The position numbers were made by a program, and so were the translations under genes. From Myxococcota bacterium (lineage in GTDB: Bacteria; Myxococcota_A; UBA9160; UBA6930), in the NCBI GenBank assembly GCA_028285625.1, contig JANQOX010000022.1, positions 248,001 to 312,000 on the forward strand: a DNA stretch of 64,000 nucleotides, in the 5' to 3' direction. The notes beneath the pieces are model-generated. The model saw only the letters and a program-made list of their open reading frames with translations, was not told where the DNA came from and ran no database searches. Positions 17,943 through 25,919 of the stretch are shown here, piece after piece. Position 1 is the stretch's first letter. Every line of letters begins with the position of its first letter.

Positions 17943-19826
17943 ATGATGAAGGGCTACGCGGGTCGGGTACTCGAGATCGACCTCGGGGCACGCACGCATC
18001 GCTACGTGCCGCTCGATGAGGAGATCGCCAGCCTCTACATCGGCGGCAAGGGCTACGGAACGCGACTGCTGTATGACCGCACCGAGCCGGGCATCGACCC
18101 CCTCGGCCCCGACAACCCGCTGATCTTCGCCACGGGCCCGCTCAACGGGTCGGTCGCGCCGCAGAGCAACCGGTTCGCCGTCGTCTGCAAGAGCCCGCTC
18201 ACTGGCGGCATCGGCAACGCCACCTGCGGCGGCAGCTTCGCCTACGCGATGAAGCGGTCCGGGGTCGACGTGATCGTCGTCTCCGGCCGCGCCGCGAGCC
18301 CGACCCGCATCGAGATCGACGGCAAGACCGACGAGATCACGTTTCTCGACGCCCAGGACCTCTGGGGCAAGGGCACCTACGAAACCCAGCAGATCCTGGG
18401 CAAGAAGATGAAGCACGCCGTGGTGGGGCCGGCGGGCGAGAACCGCGTGCTGTACGCGGGCATCGTCTCCGACGAGCGCATCGCCGGCCGCTCGGGCGTG
18501 GGCGCCGTGATGGGCTCGAAGAACCTGAAGGCGATCAGCCTCGAGGGCAACCGCAAGCTCGAGATGGACGACCCCGACGCCTTCAAGGCCTACACCAAGA
18601 CCGTTCGCACGCTGTTCGCCGAGCACCCCCACCTGGGCAGCTCGATGAAGCGCTTCGGCACGGGCGGCATCGTGAACACCACGAACGCGCGCAACATCCT
18701 GCCCACGCGCAACTTCAAGTACGGCCACTTCGACCAGGCGATGGACATCTCCGGCGAGTACATGGAGGACCACGAGCTCAAGGGCGTGAAGAGCTCGTGC
18801 ATCCACTGCCCCGTCACTTGCGGCCGGCAGGTCGAAGTCGAAGGCAAGGGCGTGGTGAAGGGGCCCGAGTACGAGACGCTCGCGCTCATGGGCAGCAACC
18901 TCGAGATCGGTGACCTCAAGAAGGTCGACGAGTGGAACTACCTGGCCGACGACCTGGGCATGGACACCATCAGCCTCGGCGCCACGCTGTCGTTCGCCAT
19001 GGAGCTCGGCGAGCGCGGCATGCTCGAGGTGGACGTCTCGTTCGGCGACCCGGCCGGCGTTTCCGAACTCATCCGCGACATCGCCCACCGCCACGGCGTG
19101 GGCGACGAGCTGGCCAACGGCACCAAGCGCATGAGCGAGAAGTTCGGGGGCACCGAGTTCGCCATGCACGTGAAGGGCCTCGAGATGTCGGCGTACGACC
19201 CGCGCGGCTCGTATGCCCAGGGCGTGGAGTACGCCACCACGAACCGCGGCGGCTGCCACGTGCAGGGTGCCAGCATGTACCTGGAGTCGGTGGGACCGCT
19301 CACCATCAACCCCCAGAACCTGAAGCTCAAGGCCGACATCCCGGTGGTGCAGCAGAACCTCGCCTGCGCCATCAACAGCATGGTGCTCTGCATCTTCACC
19401 AGCTATGGGATGATCCCCGCGATGATCCACAACATGGACCCGAGTTCGTTCACGCACCGCATGCTCTCGAAGGCCGTGGAGAACCTGGGCCCGCTCTTCC
19501 GCCTGAGTCAGTCGATCAAGGGCAAGCCGATGCTCTGGTGGGAGAAGTGGATGACGCAGATCACCGGCACGCCGATGTCGGCCGGGCACATCCAGGAGAT
19601 CGGCGGGCGCATCTTCAACCTCGAACGCATGTACAACCTGCGCGAGGGGCTGGGCCCGGAGCACGACACCCTGCCCGACCGCATGCTCTACGAGCCGACG
19701 TTCCCCGGAATGACTTCGGGGCATCCGCTCGACCAGCTGCTGCCGCGCTACTACAGGAACCGGGGCTGGGACGCCGGAGGGGTGCCGACCCCGAAGACCC
19801 TCGAGAAGCTCCAGGTGCAGGTGTAG
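17943..19826 (+). CDS. Tungsten-containing aldehyde:ferredoxin oxidoreductase
   Basis: 627 aa. Oxidises aldehydes to acids, or the reverse, with a bis-tungstopterin and one 4Fe-4S cluster, cytoplasmic. The N-terminal domain has GRVLEIDLG, YIGGKGYG and FATGPLNGS as in AOR family members. Cluster ligands are CIHCPVTC (Cys286, Cys289, Cys293) plus a distal Cys in NSMVLC (Cys483), matching the three-plus-one spacing of archaeal AOR. Cofactor-binding AGENRVLYAG and RSGVGAVMGSKNLKAI are present. The start is ATG 17943 with GGGAGGG upstream (a second ATG follows). A MoaD-like gene begins 3 bases after the stop, the classical AOR-MoaD pairing. Confidence 0.93.
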   Translation: MMKGYAGRVLEIDLGARTHRYVPLDEEIASLYIGGKGYGTRLLYDRTEPGIDPLGPDNPLIFATGPLNGSVAPQSNRFAVVCKSPLTGGIGNATCGGSFAYAMKRSGVDVIVVSGRAASPTRIEIDGKTDEITFLDAQDLWGKGTYETQQILGKKMKHAVVGPAGENRVLYAGIVSDERIAGRSGVGAVMGSKNLKAISLEGNRKLEMDDPDAFKAYTKTVRTLFAEHPHLGSSMKRFGTGGIVNTTNARNILPTRNFKYGHFDQAMDISGEYMEDHELKGVKSSCIHCPVTCGRQVEVEGKGVVKGPEYETLALMGSNLEIGDLKKVDEWNYLADDLGMDTISLGATLSFAMELGERGMLEVDVSFGDPAGVSELIRDIAHRHGVGDELANGTKRMSEKFGGTEFAMHVKGLEMSAYDPRGSYAQGVEYATTNRGGCHVQGASMYLESVGPLTINPQNLKLKADIPVVQQNLACAINSMVLCIFTSYGMIPAMIHNMDPSSFTHRMLSKAVENLGPLFRLSQSIKGKPMLWWEKWMTQITGTPMSAGHIQEIGGRIFNLERMYNLREGLGPEHDTLPDRMLYEPTFPGMTSGHPLDQLLPRYYRNRGWDAGGVPTPKTLEKLQVQV

Positions 19827-19829
19827 GCC

Positions 19830-20093
19830 ATGAGCGTGACCGTCGAACTCAGCTACGACATGAGCAAGGCCTACGGCGAACGCCGCATCGAGCTGCCCCA
19901 GGCCGAGAACGTGAAGGCCGCCGTGGCCCAGGTGGAGGCGGCCTTCCGCGAGCGCGGCCAGGAGCTGGCACCGCTGTCGCGCGTGACGGCCGTGGCGATC
20001 AACGGCGTGCTGGTGCAGCACCGCAGGGGCATGCGCACACCGCTCCGCGACGGCGACACCGTGGCGTTCGTGAAGGCGGCGTCGGGAGGTTAG
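19830..20093 (+). CDS. MoaD/ThiS-like sulfur-carrier protein paired with AOR
   Basis: 87 aa, ubiquitin-like beta-grasp protein ending in Gly-Gly (ASGG), the tail that is adenylated and thiocarboxylated during pterin dithiolene synthesis. The LRDGDTVAFVKAASGG C-terminal part is typical of the family. It begins 3 bp after the aldehyde:ferredoxin oxidoreductase and must be co-transcribed, so it probably supplies sulfur for the tungstopterin of that enzyme. The genome's general moaD may lie elsewhere. Confidence 0.85.
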   Translation: MSVTVELSYDMSKAYGERRIELPQAENVKAAVAQVEAAFRERGQELAPLSRVTAVAINGVLVQHRRGMRTPLRDGDTVAFVKAASGG

Positions 20094-20131
20094 GCAGCGC
20101 CCGCGGCCGGCCCATCTCTGGCAGGGGTGGA

Positions 20132-21085
20132 TCAGACCGGCAGGGCGCGACCCATGCGGGCCCGCTTGCGCAGCGTATCCGACGGAAGCTCGCCCATCAG
20201 ATCTCGATAGTCGGCGGCGAAATCGCCCATGTGCCAGAAGCCCCAGGCGTTCGCCACGTCGGCAACCCGCGTGTCCGACGGGTTCGCGGCGCGCAGGTCG
20301 AGCCGGACGGCGCGCAAGCGCTGCGCTTTCATGTAGGCCTTGGGAGGCACGCCGAAGCGCGCGACGAAGGCGCCGCGAAGCGCGCGCTCGCTCACCTGCG
20401 TGGCCTCGCACAGGTCGCGCAGCGTCGGAGGCTCGCGAAGGCGCTCGTGCATCAGGGCCACGGCCCGATCCACGGCGCGCGCGCTGCGCCGCCGCTCGGT
20501 CTCGGGCGGAACCGCACCGGCGCCCGAGAACGCCCGTAGCGTCGGCCCGGCAAGCTGCGCGATCAGCTCCTCTTCCGCGCTGAAGCCCGGGCAGTCGGCC
20601 TCGGCGCAGAGACGCTCGACCCGGCCCCTCAGTTCCGACAGGACGTCCGGAAGGGGTTGGATCACTGCCGGGCCGTGCCCGGCAGGTCCGTCGTCCGGAC
20701 CGGGCAGGCCCAGCGCCTGCGCCGCCTCAGCCAGCGCCCCCGACCTCAGGCTCACGGTATGGATGAAGCCGCCCTGCCCCGAGTTCGCCTCGAAGTCGCC
20801 ACCGGCGGGGAACGAGATCAATTGCCCGCGGCCGACGACGCTCCCGCACCACCGGACCCCTTCCATCCCGACGAGCGCGAAGGTCCGATACCCCGGGGGA
20901 GCGGCGCCCAGGTGCTCGATGTGGGGTCCGAGCCTCACTCGGGAGATCAGTACGTCCGGTGTGAGCAACTGGAACAGGTCGGCCTGGAACTGCCGCGGTG
21001 CCAGGGGATGGAACTCGACGTCCCACCCCAGGAGCTGCTCGCGGAGCGCATCGAGATCGTCGAAGGCGTGTCGAACGCGGTGCAT
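20132..21085 (-). CDS. AraC-family transcriptional regulator
   Basis: 317 aa from ATG 21085 (GAGGG upstream). The C-terminal 100 residues contain the two helix-turn-helix motifs of AraC: LRDLCEATQVSERALRGAFVARFGVPPKAYMKAQRL, quoted here only in part, and RVADVANAWGFWHMGDFAADYRD. The N-terminal about 200 residues form a beta-rich sensing domain resembling the AraC-binding-like group that includes regulators of ethanolamine or aromatic genes. It is divergent from the second sulfatase across a 138-bp spacer with direct repeats, so it most likely controls that sulfatase and possibly itself. Effector unknown. Confidence 0.9.
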   Translation of the reverse strand: MHRVRHAFDDLDALREQLLGWDVEFHPLAPRQFQADLFQLLTPDVLISRVRLGPHIEHLGAAPPGYRTFALVGMEGVRWCGSVVGRGQLISFPAGGDFEANSGQGGFIHTVSLRSGALAEAAQALGLPGPDDGPAGHGPAVIQPLPDVLSELRGRVERLCAEADCPGFSAEEELIAQLAGPTLRAFSGAGAVPPETERRRSARAVDRAVALMHERLREPPTLRDLCEATQVSERALRGAFVARFGVPPKAYMKAQRLRAVRLDLRAANPSDTRVADVANAWGFWHMGDFAADYRDLMGELPSDTLRKRARMGRALPV

Positions 21086-21161
21086 CGGGCCCTCGGTGGC
21101 GCCGATTTCTGCCGAATTTCGATGCTCCACCCTCGCAGCATCCGTAAGGTTCCGCCGGTTC

Positions 21162-21183
21162 GCAATCCGCAGTGCAATCTGCA
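21162..21183. promoter_or_regulatory. Direct repeats between AraC and sulfatase genes (candidate operator)
   Basis: GCAATCCGCA (21162-21171) is repeated as GCAATCTGCA (21174-21183), 12 bp apart start to start. A third partial copy, ACTGCA, follows. AraC proteins commonly bind direct repeats, and the site lies in the 138-bp spacer of the divergent pair, about 40 bp upstream of the sulfatase ATG. Confidence 0.5.
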
Positions 21184-21223
21184 AACTGCAAGCCCATCGC
21201 TCGACCGAAAGCGGAGTCCCTTC

Positions 21224-22951
21224 ATGCGATCCCACGCCCTGCTGGCCCTCATCCTCCTCGCCTGCCTGCTGCCGAGTACGGCCAGCCTCGGTGCCGGCGA
21301 CATCGTTCACGACGCCGAGTACTACATCCTCGAAGCGCAGCACGGCGAGCGCTGGAGCGCCCAGGACGCGGCGCTCAGCGCGCGACTGGACGCCCTGCGC
21401 GCCAAGCACGGTCGGCCGCCGAACCTGGTGCACATCATGTGGGACGACACCGCCTACGGCGACGTCGGCATCCCCGCCATCCAGAAGGTGCGCGGTCTCG
21501 AGACACCCAACCTCAACCAGATGGCCGAAGAGGGCATCCTCTTCACGCGCATGATCACCGAGGTGGGCTGCACGCCGAGCCGCGCCGCCGTGGTGACGGG
21601 GCGCCTGGCCATCCGCAGCGGCATGTACAACATCGGCATGCTGCGCGAGATGCACGGCATGCGCGGCGAGGAGGTGACCCTGGCCGAGGTGCTCTCGAAA
21701 GAGGGCTATGCCACGGCCTTCCACGGCAAGTGGCACCTGGGCGACATCGAAGAGAGCTACCCCCACAAGCAGGGCTTCGATGAGGCCTTCTTCACGGGAT
21801 ACAACCAGATCCTGTCGCTCAATACGCGCGTCGCCGAGGGGGCCAACGCGTCGATCGGCCTCTACGAGGACATGCTGCCTCCCGATCCCTACAAGCTCGA
21901 CGACACCTTCGTGACCAAGGGCTGGGTGCAGATGGCCGAGGGCACCAAGGGCGGCCCCACCCGCCAGTGGGGCGACAACAGCCACGAGAACTACATGAAG
22001 ATCGACCCCGAGGCGCAGCGGCGCACGCTCGACTTCATCGAACGCAGCGCCAAGGCCGGCAAGCCCTTCTACGTGGCCAACTGGCCGAACCTCACGAGCT
22101 TCATCCCCAACCCGAAGAAGTGCTCCGTTTCGCGCAGCATCTTGCAGGACGGCCTGCAGTGCAACGTCGACCTTTTCGTCGGCGCCGTCATGGCCAAGCT
22201 CCGCGAACTCGGGATCGCCGAGAACACGCTGGTCGTCGTCATGGCCGACAACGGCCCGATGTCTCACAACCCGCCGCCGGGCCTCGGCATGGCCGAGACC
22301 ATCTACCGAGGCGGTAAGGGCGACTTCCTCGAGGGCGGCGTGCGGGTGCCGGCGCAGGCCTGGTGGCCCGGAACCATCGAGGCCCAGCAGATCGTGGGCG
22401 ACATGATCCACGAGACGGACCTCTTCACGACCTTCGCCCGCCTCGCCGGCGCGACGAAGCACATCCCCACCGATCGGGTGATCGACGGGCTCGACCAGAC
22501 CGCGCTGCTGCTCGAGGGCGACACCCAGGGCCGCCGCGACTACGCCTTCATCTACGCCGGCCCCCGGCTCGGTGCCACGGTGAAGGGCAACTACAAGCGT
22601 CACTGGATCTCACCCGACCCCGTCGGCGAAGCCAGCGGAATCCCGGCCGCGTTCTACTTTCTGCCGGCGGACCCGCGAGAGGTGACGCCCATGCTCGTGA
22701 ACCTGATCCACCTGAAGAGCCCGTTCAACCGGATGCGGCTGCGGCACGAGTTGTGGAAGAAGAAGTACCCGGACGCCCACGAGGTGTACGGCGTGCCGTG
22801 GACGGGCATCGAGAACGCGACGCCCGAGGTGAAGGCCCTCGCCGAGCCGCCGGCGTCGCTACGCGACCTGCCCTTCGACCCGCTCGAGTACATCGAGTCC
22901 CTCGACCAACTCCCGTTCGATCCCGACATGGATCCGAGCTTCGGGCAGTAG
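21224..22951 (+). CDS. Secreted sulfatase (CTPSR active site)
   Basis: 575 aa from ATG 21224. Signal peptide (LLALILLACLLPSTASLGA). The formylglycine motif is the canonical CxPxR: CTPSR at 116-120. HIMWDDTAYGDVG (about 70-82) supplies the N-terminal metal Asp pair, HGKWHLGD the Lys/His pair, and VVMADNGPM the second Asp/Asn pair, so all sulfatase active-site elements are present. A roughly 45-residue extension between the signal peptide and the catalytic domain is unusual, as is the C-terminal region rich in PFDP. The divergent AraC regulator is its probable switch. The substrate is unknown. Confidence 0.92.
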   Translation: MRSHALLALILLACLLPSTASLGAGDIVHDAEYYILEAQHGERWSAQDAALSARLDALRAKHGRPPNLVHIMWDDTAYGDVGIPAIQKVRGLETPNLNQMAEEGILFTRMITEVGCTPSRAAVVTGRLAIRSGMYNIGMLREMHGMRGEEVTLAEVLSKEGYATAFHGKWHLGDIEESYPHKQGFDEAFFTGYNQILSLNTRVAEGANASIGLYEDMLPPDPYKLDDTFVTKGWVQMAEGTKGGPTRQWGDNSHENYMKIDPEAQRRTLDFIERSAKAGKPFYVANWPNLTSFIPNPKKCSVSRSILQDGLQCNVDLFVGAVMAKLRELGIAENTLVVVMADNGPMSHNPPPGLGMAETIYRGGKGDFLEGGVRVPAQAWWPGTIEAQQIVGDMIHETDLFTTFARLAGATKHIPTDRVIDGLDQTALLLEGDTQGRRDYAFIYAGPRLGATVKGNYKRHWISPDPVGEASGIPAAFYFLPADPREVTPMLVNLIHLKSPFNRMRLRHELWKKKYPDAHEVYGVPWTGIENATPEVKALAEPPASLRDLPFDPLEYIESLDQLPFDPDMDPSFGQ

Positions 22952-22966
22952 CCCCCAGGCGCGCCA

Positions 22967-22986
22967 GGCGGGGCCGCGGCCCCGCC
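22967..22986. terminator. GC-rich hairpin between convergent sulfatase and membrane-protein genes
   Basis: GGCGGGGC (22967-22974) and GCCCCGCC (22979-22986) with a CGCG loop; the whole is a perfect 20-bp palindrome. It lies 16 bp after the sulfatase stop and 8 bp before the end of the convergent gene, so it probably serves both. Confidence 0.6.
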
Positions 22987-22993
22987 CGCCAGG

Positions 22994-23524
22994 TCAGCGC
23001 AGGCGCGTGGTGATCGCGCGAACCTCGTGCCGGATCGCTTCGTCCACGTGCGGCGCGACCGTGGAGGCGATGCGCCAGACGCGCTCGGCGAGCACGACGA
23101 ACAGCGCCCACGCGGGCAGGTAGTAGAGCGTGATCCAGCCGCCGCTGAAGTCACTCGCCCAACCGTGCTCATAGTGCCAGGGGCGAAGACCCAGCGACCC
23201 GAAGAGCAGGCCGAAGCTCCATTCGATCGCGTAGACCATCGTGACGCCCGCCGCGACGCGCACCGCCAGGTGCTTCGCGCCGACCTGCTCGAGCGCCCAG
23301 AGGGCCGCACCGATTGCGAAGTACGCCAGCGCGTAGACCGGCACCATCAAGAGCGAGACCTGCCCGCGGAAGCTGCCCTCCCAGGCCCCCGCCAGGCCCG
23401 TGAAGACGATTTCGGTGCACAGACCGAACCCGACGAACAAGAGCGCGGCGGCGGCGCGAGGCCCGGTCGAATCCGGTAGCCGGACGGGGTGCCGAAGGCC
23501 GTCGGGGAGCGGCGAGGTCGTCAT
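22994..23524 (-). CDS. Integral membrane protein, four predicted helices
   Basis: 176 aa. Four hydrophobic segments can be seen: LLFVGFGLCTEIVFTGLAG, VPVYALAYFAIGAALWAL, RVAAGVTMVYAIEWSFGLLFG and GWITLYYLPAWALFVVLAERV. The WHYEHGWASDFSGGWITL loop between helices 3 and 4 resembles the CmpB-type putative transporter/permease domain found in many environmental bacteria. No catalytic motif is seen. It lies upstream of no obvious partner; the next gene on the same strand, an alpha/beta hydrolase, is 79 bp before its start. Confidence 0.7.
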   Translation of the reverse strand: MTTSPLPDGLRHPVRLPDSTGPRAAAALLFVGFGLCTEIVFTGLAGAWEGSFRGQVSLLMVPVYALAYFAIGAALWALEQVGAKHLAVRVAAGVTMVYAIEWSFGLLFGSLGLRPWHYEHGWASDFSGGWITLYYLPAWALFVVLAERVWRIASTVAPHVDEAIRHEVRAITTRLR

Positions 23525-23603
23525 GGCGCAGGTCTAGCGAATCCGTCGCCCGCATCCTACGTCGCCCCCGCTGCCGAGCGGCGAGCCCGGTTGCAGGCGC
23601 AGA

Positions 23604-24467
23604 TCAGGCGGCGACGAAGTCGGCGATCAGCTCGGCGAGCCGCTCCGGCTGGTCCCAGCAGACCAGCGTCTTGCAGTCGGGGATCATCACCAGCTTCGCG
23701 GTGGGCACCTCGGCGCAGAAGCGTTCGGCCAGGGCGGGCTTGAACGCCAGGTCGTCGGCTCCCCATGCCACCAGGAAGGGCAGCCGGGTGGCGCGCAGGG
23801 CCGCGGCCGCCCGGTTCGTGACCTCGGGACCGAAGCCCAGCAGCACCTTGCGCGCGTCGCGGCGGACCTCGGGGCTCGCGAGCAGCGCGTCGGCCCAGCG
23901 GTCGATCTTGATGGCGTCCACCTCGTTGGTGAGTCGGCCGAAGACGAACGGCAGCCCCCAGAGCGCACGCATCTTCAGGGTCCGGCCCAGCAGCGCCATG
24001 CCCCCCGGCAGGTGCGGCACCAGGTTGAAGTAGCTGAAGAGCTTCGGTGGAAAGTCGTCGTACATGTCGCAGTTGGTCAGCACCACCCGGCCGAGCCGTT
24101 CGGGATGGTTGGCCGCCACCACCTGCGAGATCGCCCCACCGCTGTCGTTGCCCACCAGGGTCACGTCACGCACGTCGAGTTCTTCGAGAAGCTCGGCCAC
24201 CGCCCGCGCCAAGCCTTCGACCGACAGGTCGGCGCTCGCGTCGGCGGGAACGCGGTGCGCCCCCATGGGCAGGGTGGGCAGGATGCAGCGGTGACGATCG
24301 GACAGGAACGGAGGCATCCGGTCCCAGTGAGAGGACTCGGCCAGCACCAGATGGAGAAAGACCAGGACCGGGCCCTGGCCGATGTCGCGATACTCGACGG
24401 TGCCCAGGTGCGTACGTGCCTGCTTCGGCTCGGGCCATGAATGGGCCGGACGAGTGGGATCGGTCAT
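23604..24467 (-). CDS. Alpha/beta hydrolase with Asp-type nucleophile elbow (dehalogenase/epoxide-hydrolase-like)
   Basis: 287 aa from ATG 24467, with AGGAGG upstream. The elbow is VGNDSGG, in which the GxDxG form puts Asp, not Ser, in the nucleophile position, as in haloalkane dehalogenases and epoxide hydrolases. The second acid is in WGADDLAF. Where the catalytic His is expected the sequence reads IPDCKTLVCWDQPE, with no His, so the enzyme may be inactive or use another base. A relative subfamily with a similar replaced His appears to exist, but I cannot confirm it. It is divergent from TetR across a spacer with two operator-like palindromes, so it is probably TetR-regulated. Confidence 0.85.
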   Translation of the reverse strand: MTDPTRPAHSWPEPKQARTHLGTVEYRDIGQGPVLVFLHLVLAESSHWDRMPPFLSDRHRCILPTLPMGAHRVPADASADLSVEGLARAVAELLEELDVRDVTLVGNDSGGAISQVVAANHPERLGRVVLTNCDMYDDFPPKLFSYFNLVPHLPGGMALLGRTLKMRALWGLPFVFGRLTNEVDAIKIDRWADALLASPEVRRDARKVLLGFGPEVTNRAAAALRATRLPFLVAWGADDLAFKPALAERFCAEVPTAKLVMIPDCKTLVCWDQPERLAELIADFVAA

Positions 24468-24488
24468 CGGTCGCCTCCTGACCAAAAG

Positions 24489-24529
24489 TGTAGTTATCGC
24501 TACATATTCTAGTCGTAGCGACTGCTACA
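24489..24529. promoter_or_regulatory. Double TetR operator in the hydrolase/TetR divergent spacer
   Basis: Two 16-bp sites of the same form: TGTAGTTATCGCTACA (24489-24504) and CGTAGCGACTGCTACA (24514-24529), 25 bp apart. Each has inverted GTAG/CTAC half-sites. They occupy most of the 75-bp spacer and overlap where both promoters must lie, the usual layout for TetR autoregulation plus control of the divergent gene. Confidence 0.75.
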
Positions 24530-24542
24530 CACAAGGGCCGAG

Positions 24543-25079
24543 ATGGGGCACAAGCACAGCAAGGAACAGATCCTCGGCGCCGCACTGGCGGCGGCACTCG
24601 ATGACGGTCTCAGCCAGCTCACCTTCGGTCGCCTGGCCAAGCGCCTCGGGATCGCCGACCGCACGGTCGTCTACTACTTCCCCACCAAGGACGACCTGAT
24701 CCGCGAGGTGCTCGCCTCGATGGGGGCGGAGCTGCAGCAGACCCTCGGCGCGGCCTTCCAGACCCGAGCGACCGACCACGTCGCGCTGGTCCGCGCGGCC
24801 TGGCCGGTGCTGGCACGTGAGGATGCGGACCGCACCTTCGCGCTCTTCTTCGAAGCCAACGGCCTCGCGGCGGCTGGCCGCGAGCCCTACCGCACCCTGA
24901 TCCCGGGGCTGGTCGATGCCTGGCTCGAGTGGACCGCCACCTTCGTCGAGGGCACGCCGAGTCGGCGGCGCGCCGAGGCCGAGGCGGCCATTGCGCTCAT
25001 CGACGGGCTGCTGCTGCTGCGGCTGCTCTCGGGCCCCGAGTCCGCCGACCGCGCAGCGCGCCGACTCGGCGTGCGCTGA
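24543..25079 (+). CDS. TetR-family transcriptional regulator
   Basis: 178 aa. The N-terminal helix-turn-helix is SQLTFGRLAKRLGIADRT, followed by the TetR hallmark VYYFPTKDDL (about residues 37-49). The remaining helices form the ligand-binding and dimerisation domain; ligand unknown. It is divergent from the Asp-type hydrolase with two matching palindromes between, so the hydrolase is the likely target. It ends before a hairpin facing the PEP-CTERM genes. Confidence 0.92.
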   Translation: MGHKHSKEQILGAALAAALDDGLSQLTFGRLAKRLGIADRTVVYYFPTKDDLIREVLASMGAELQQTLGAAFQTRATDHVALVRAAWPVLAREDADRTFALFFEANGLAAAGREPYRTLIPGLVDAWLEWTATFVEGTPSRRRAEAEAAIALIDGLLLLRLLSGPESADRAARRLGVR

Positions 25080-25091
25080 ACGCGGCACCGA

Positions 25092-25113
25092 CGGTCCGTG
25101 CGCGCGCGGACCG
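25092..25113. terminator. Hairpin between TetR and convergent PEP-CTERM gene
   Basis: CGGTCCG (25092-25098) and CGGACCG (25107-25113) are perfect 7-bp arms with an 8-nt GC-rich loop. It lies 13 bp after the TetR stop and 36 bp before the end of the convergent gene. No T-run is visible. Confidence 0.45.
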
Positions 25114-25148
25114 CGGCGTGATGGGCCGCGAGCCCGGTCAGGGACGGA

Positions 25149-25919
25149 TCAGGCCCGGCGCCGGAGTGCTCCGAGAAGCACGCCAAGGCCGACGAGCGCC
25201 AGGCCGGTCGGCTCCGGAACGATGTCGATCGTGAACCGGCCCTTCTGGATCGCCGCCGTCGACTCGACCTCGCTGATCGCGAAGAGCATGTCGTCGAGCG
25301 CGATCTCGAGCTTCGTGGCGCCCCCCTTGAACTCGACGCCGGCGACGGTGAGTGCCGCGTTCACGTCGTAGGTGAGGCCGAGGCTCCACGGAGTCATGCC
25401 GTCGGTTCCCTGGGACAGGTCGTCCGTACCCGACACCGATGCGGCGGCCAGCGCCACCGGCGCGACGAGCGCGATGCCATCCACCTCGAGCACCGTGACG
25501 CTCGCCAGGCTGAGGCCGTAGCCGATCTGGGTGGCGGCCGAGCCTACGCCGCCGAGGCTGTAAGTGCCCGACTCGGAGACCTGGATCACCGTGAGCGCCG
25601 CGCCCTGGGTGGCCATCAACGTGACGTTGAGCTGGCCATCGGTGAGATCGATCGCGCCGCCCCCGGCGGAGGCGGAGAAGGTGGGATCGAACTCCAGCTG
25701 GTCCCCGTTCAGGGAGGGCGGACCGAAGAGCGGCGGGCTGTCGCCCGGCGTGTTTGCCGTCTCGGTGACGTCGAGGTACATCACCGTCGGACCGGCGAAG
25801 TCGCCGTAGTTGACGGATGCCGCAAAGGACGGACCCGCCAGGGCCAGCAGCAGCGCGCAGATCAGGACCGCGCACCCGGCCAGCGCCTGCGCCGGCCGGA
25901 GTCGGGACGCCTCGCTCAC
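25149..25919 (-). CDS. PEP-CTERM sorting-domain protein (paralogue B)
   Basis: 256 aa from GTG 25919, which overlaps the stop of the upstream paralogue in GTGA. Exported protein: N-terminal signal (LICALLLALAGPSFA) and the C-terminal sorting signal VPEPTGLALVGLGVLLGALRRR: PEP motif, membrane helix, basic tail. Such proteins are cut by an exosortase and usually end up on the surface or in exopolysaccharide; no exosortase is in this window. The mature part is about 200 residues of beta-rich sequence homologous throughout to the neighbouring paralogue (shared NYGDFAG, VMYLDVTETAN, VTVLEVDG, YDVNAAL). Function unknown. Confidence 0.88.
   Translation of the reverse strand: MSEASRLRPAQALAGCAVLICALLLALAGPSFAASVNYGDFAGPTVMYLDVTETANTPGDSPPLFGPPSLNGDQLEFDPTFSASAGGGAIDLTDGQLNVTLMATQGAALTVIQVSESGTYSLGGVGSAATQIGYGLSLASVTVLEVDGIALVAPVALAAASVSGTDDLSQGTDGMTPWSLGLTYDVNAALTVAGVEFKGGATKLEIALDDMLFAISEVESTAAIQKGRFTIDIVPEPTGLALVGLGVLLGALRRRA

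Noticed and set aside
14120..22951. The two sulfatases as a sulfatase-maturation cluster
   Set aside because: No formylglycine-generating enzyme or anaerobic maturase gene lies in the window.
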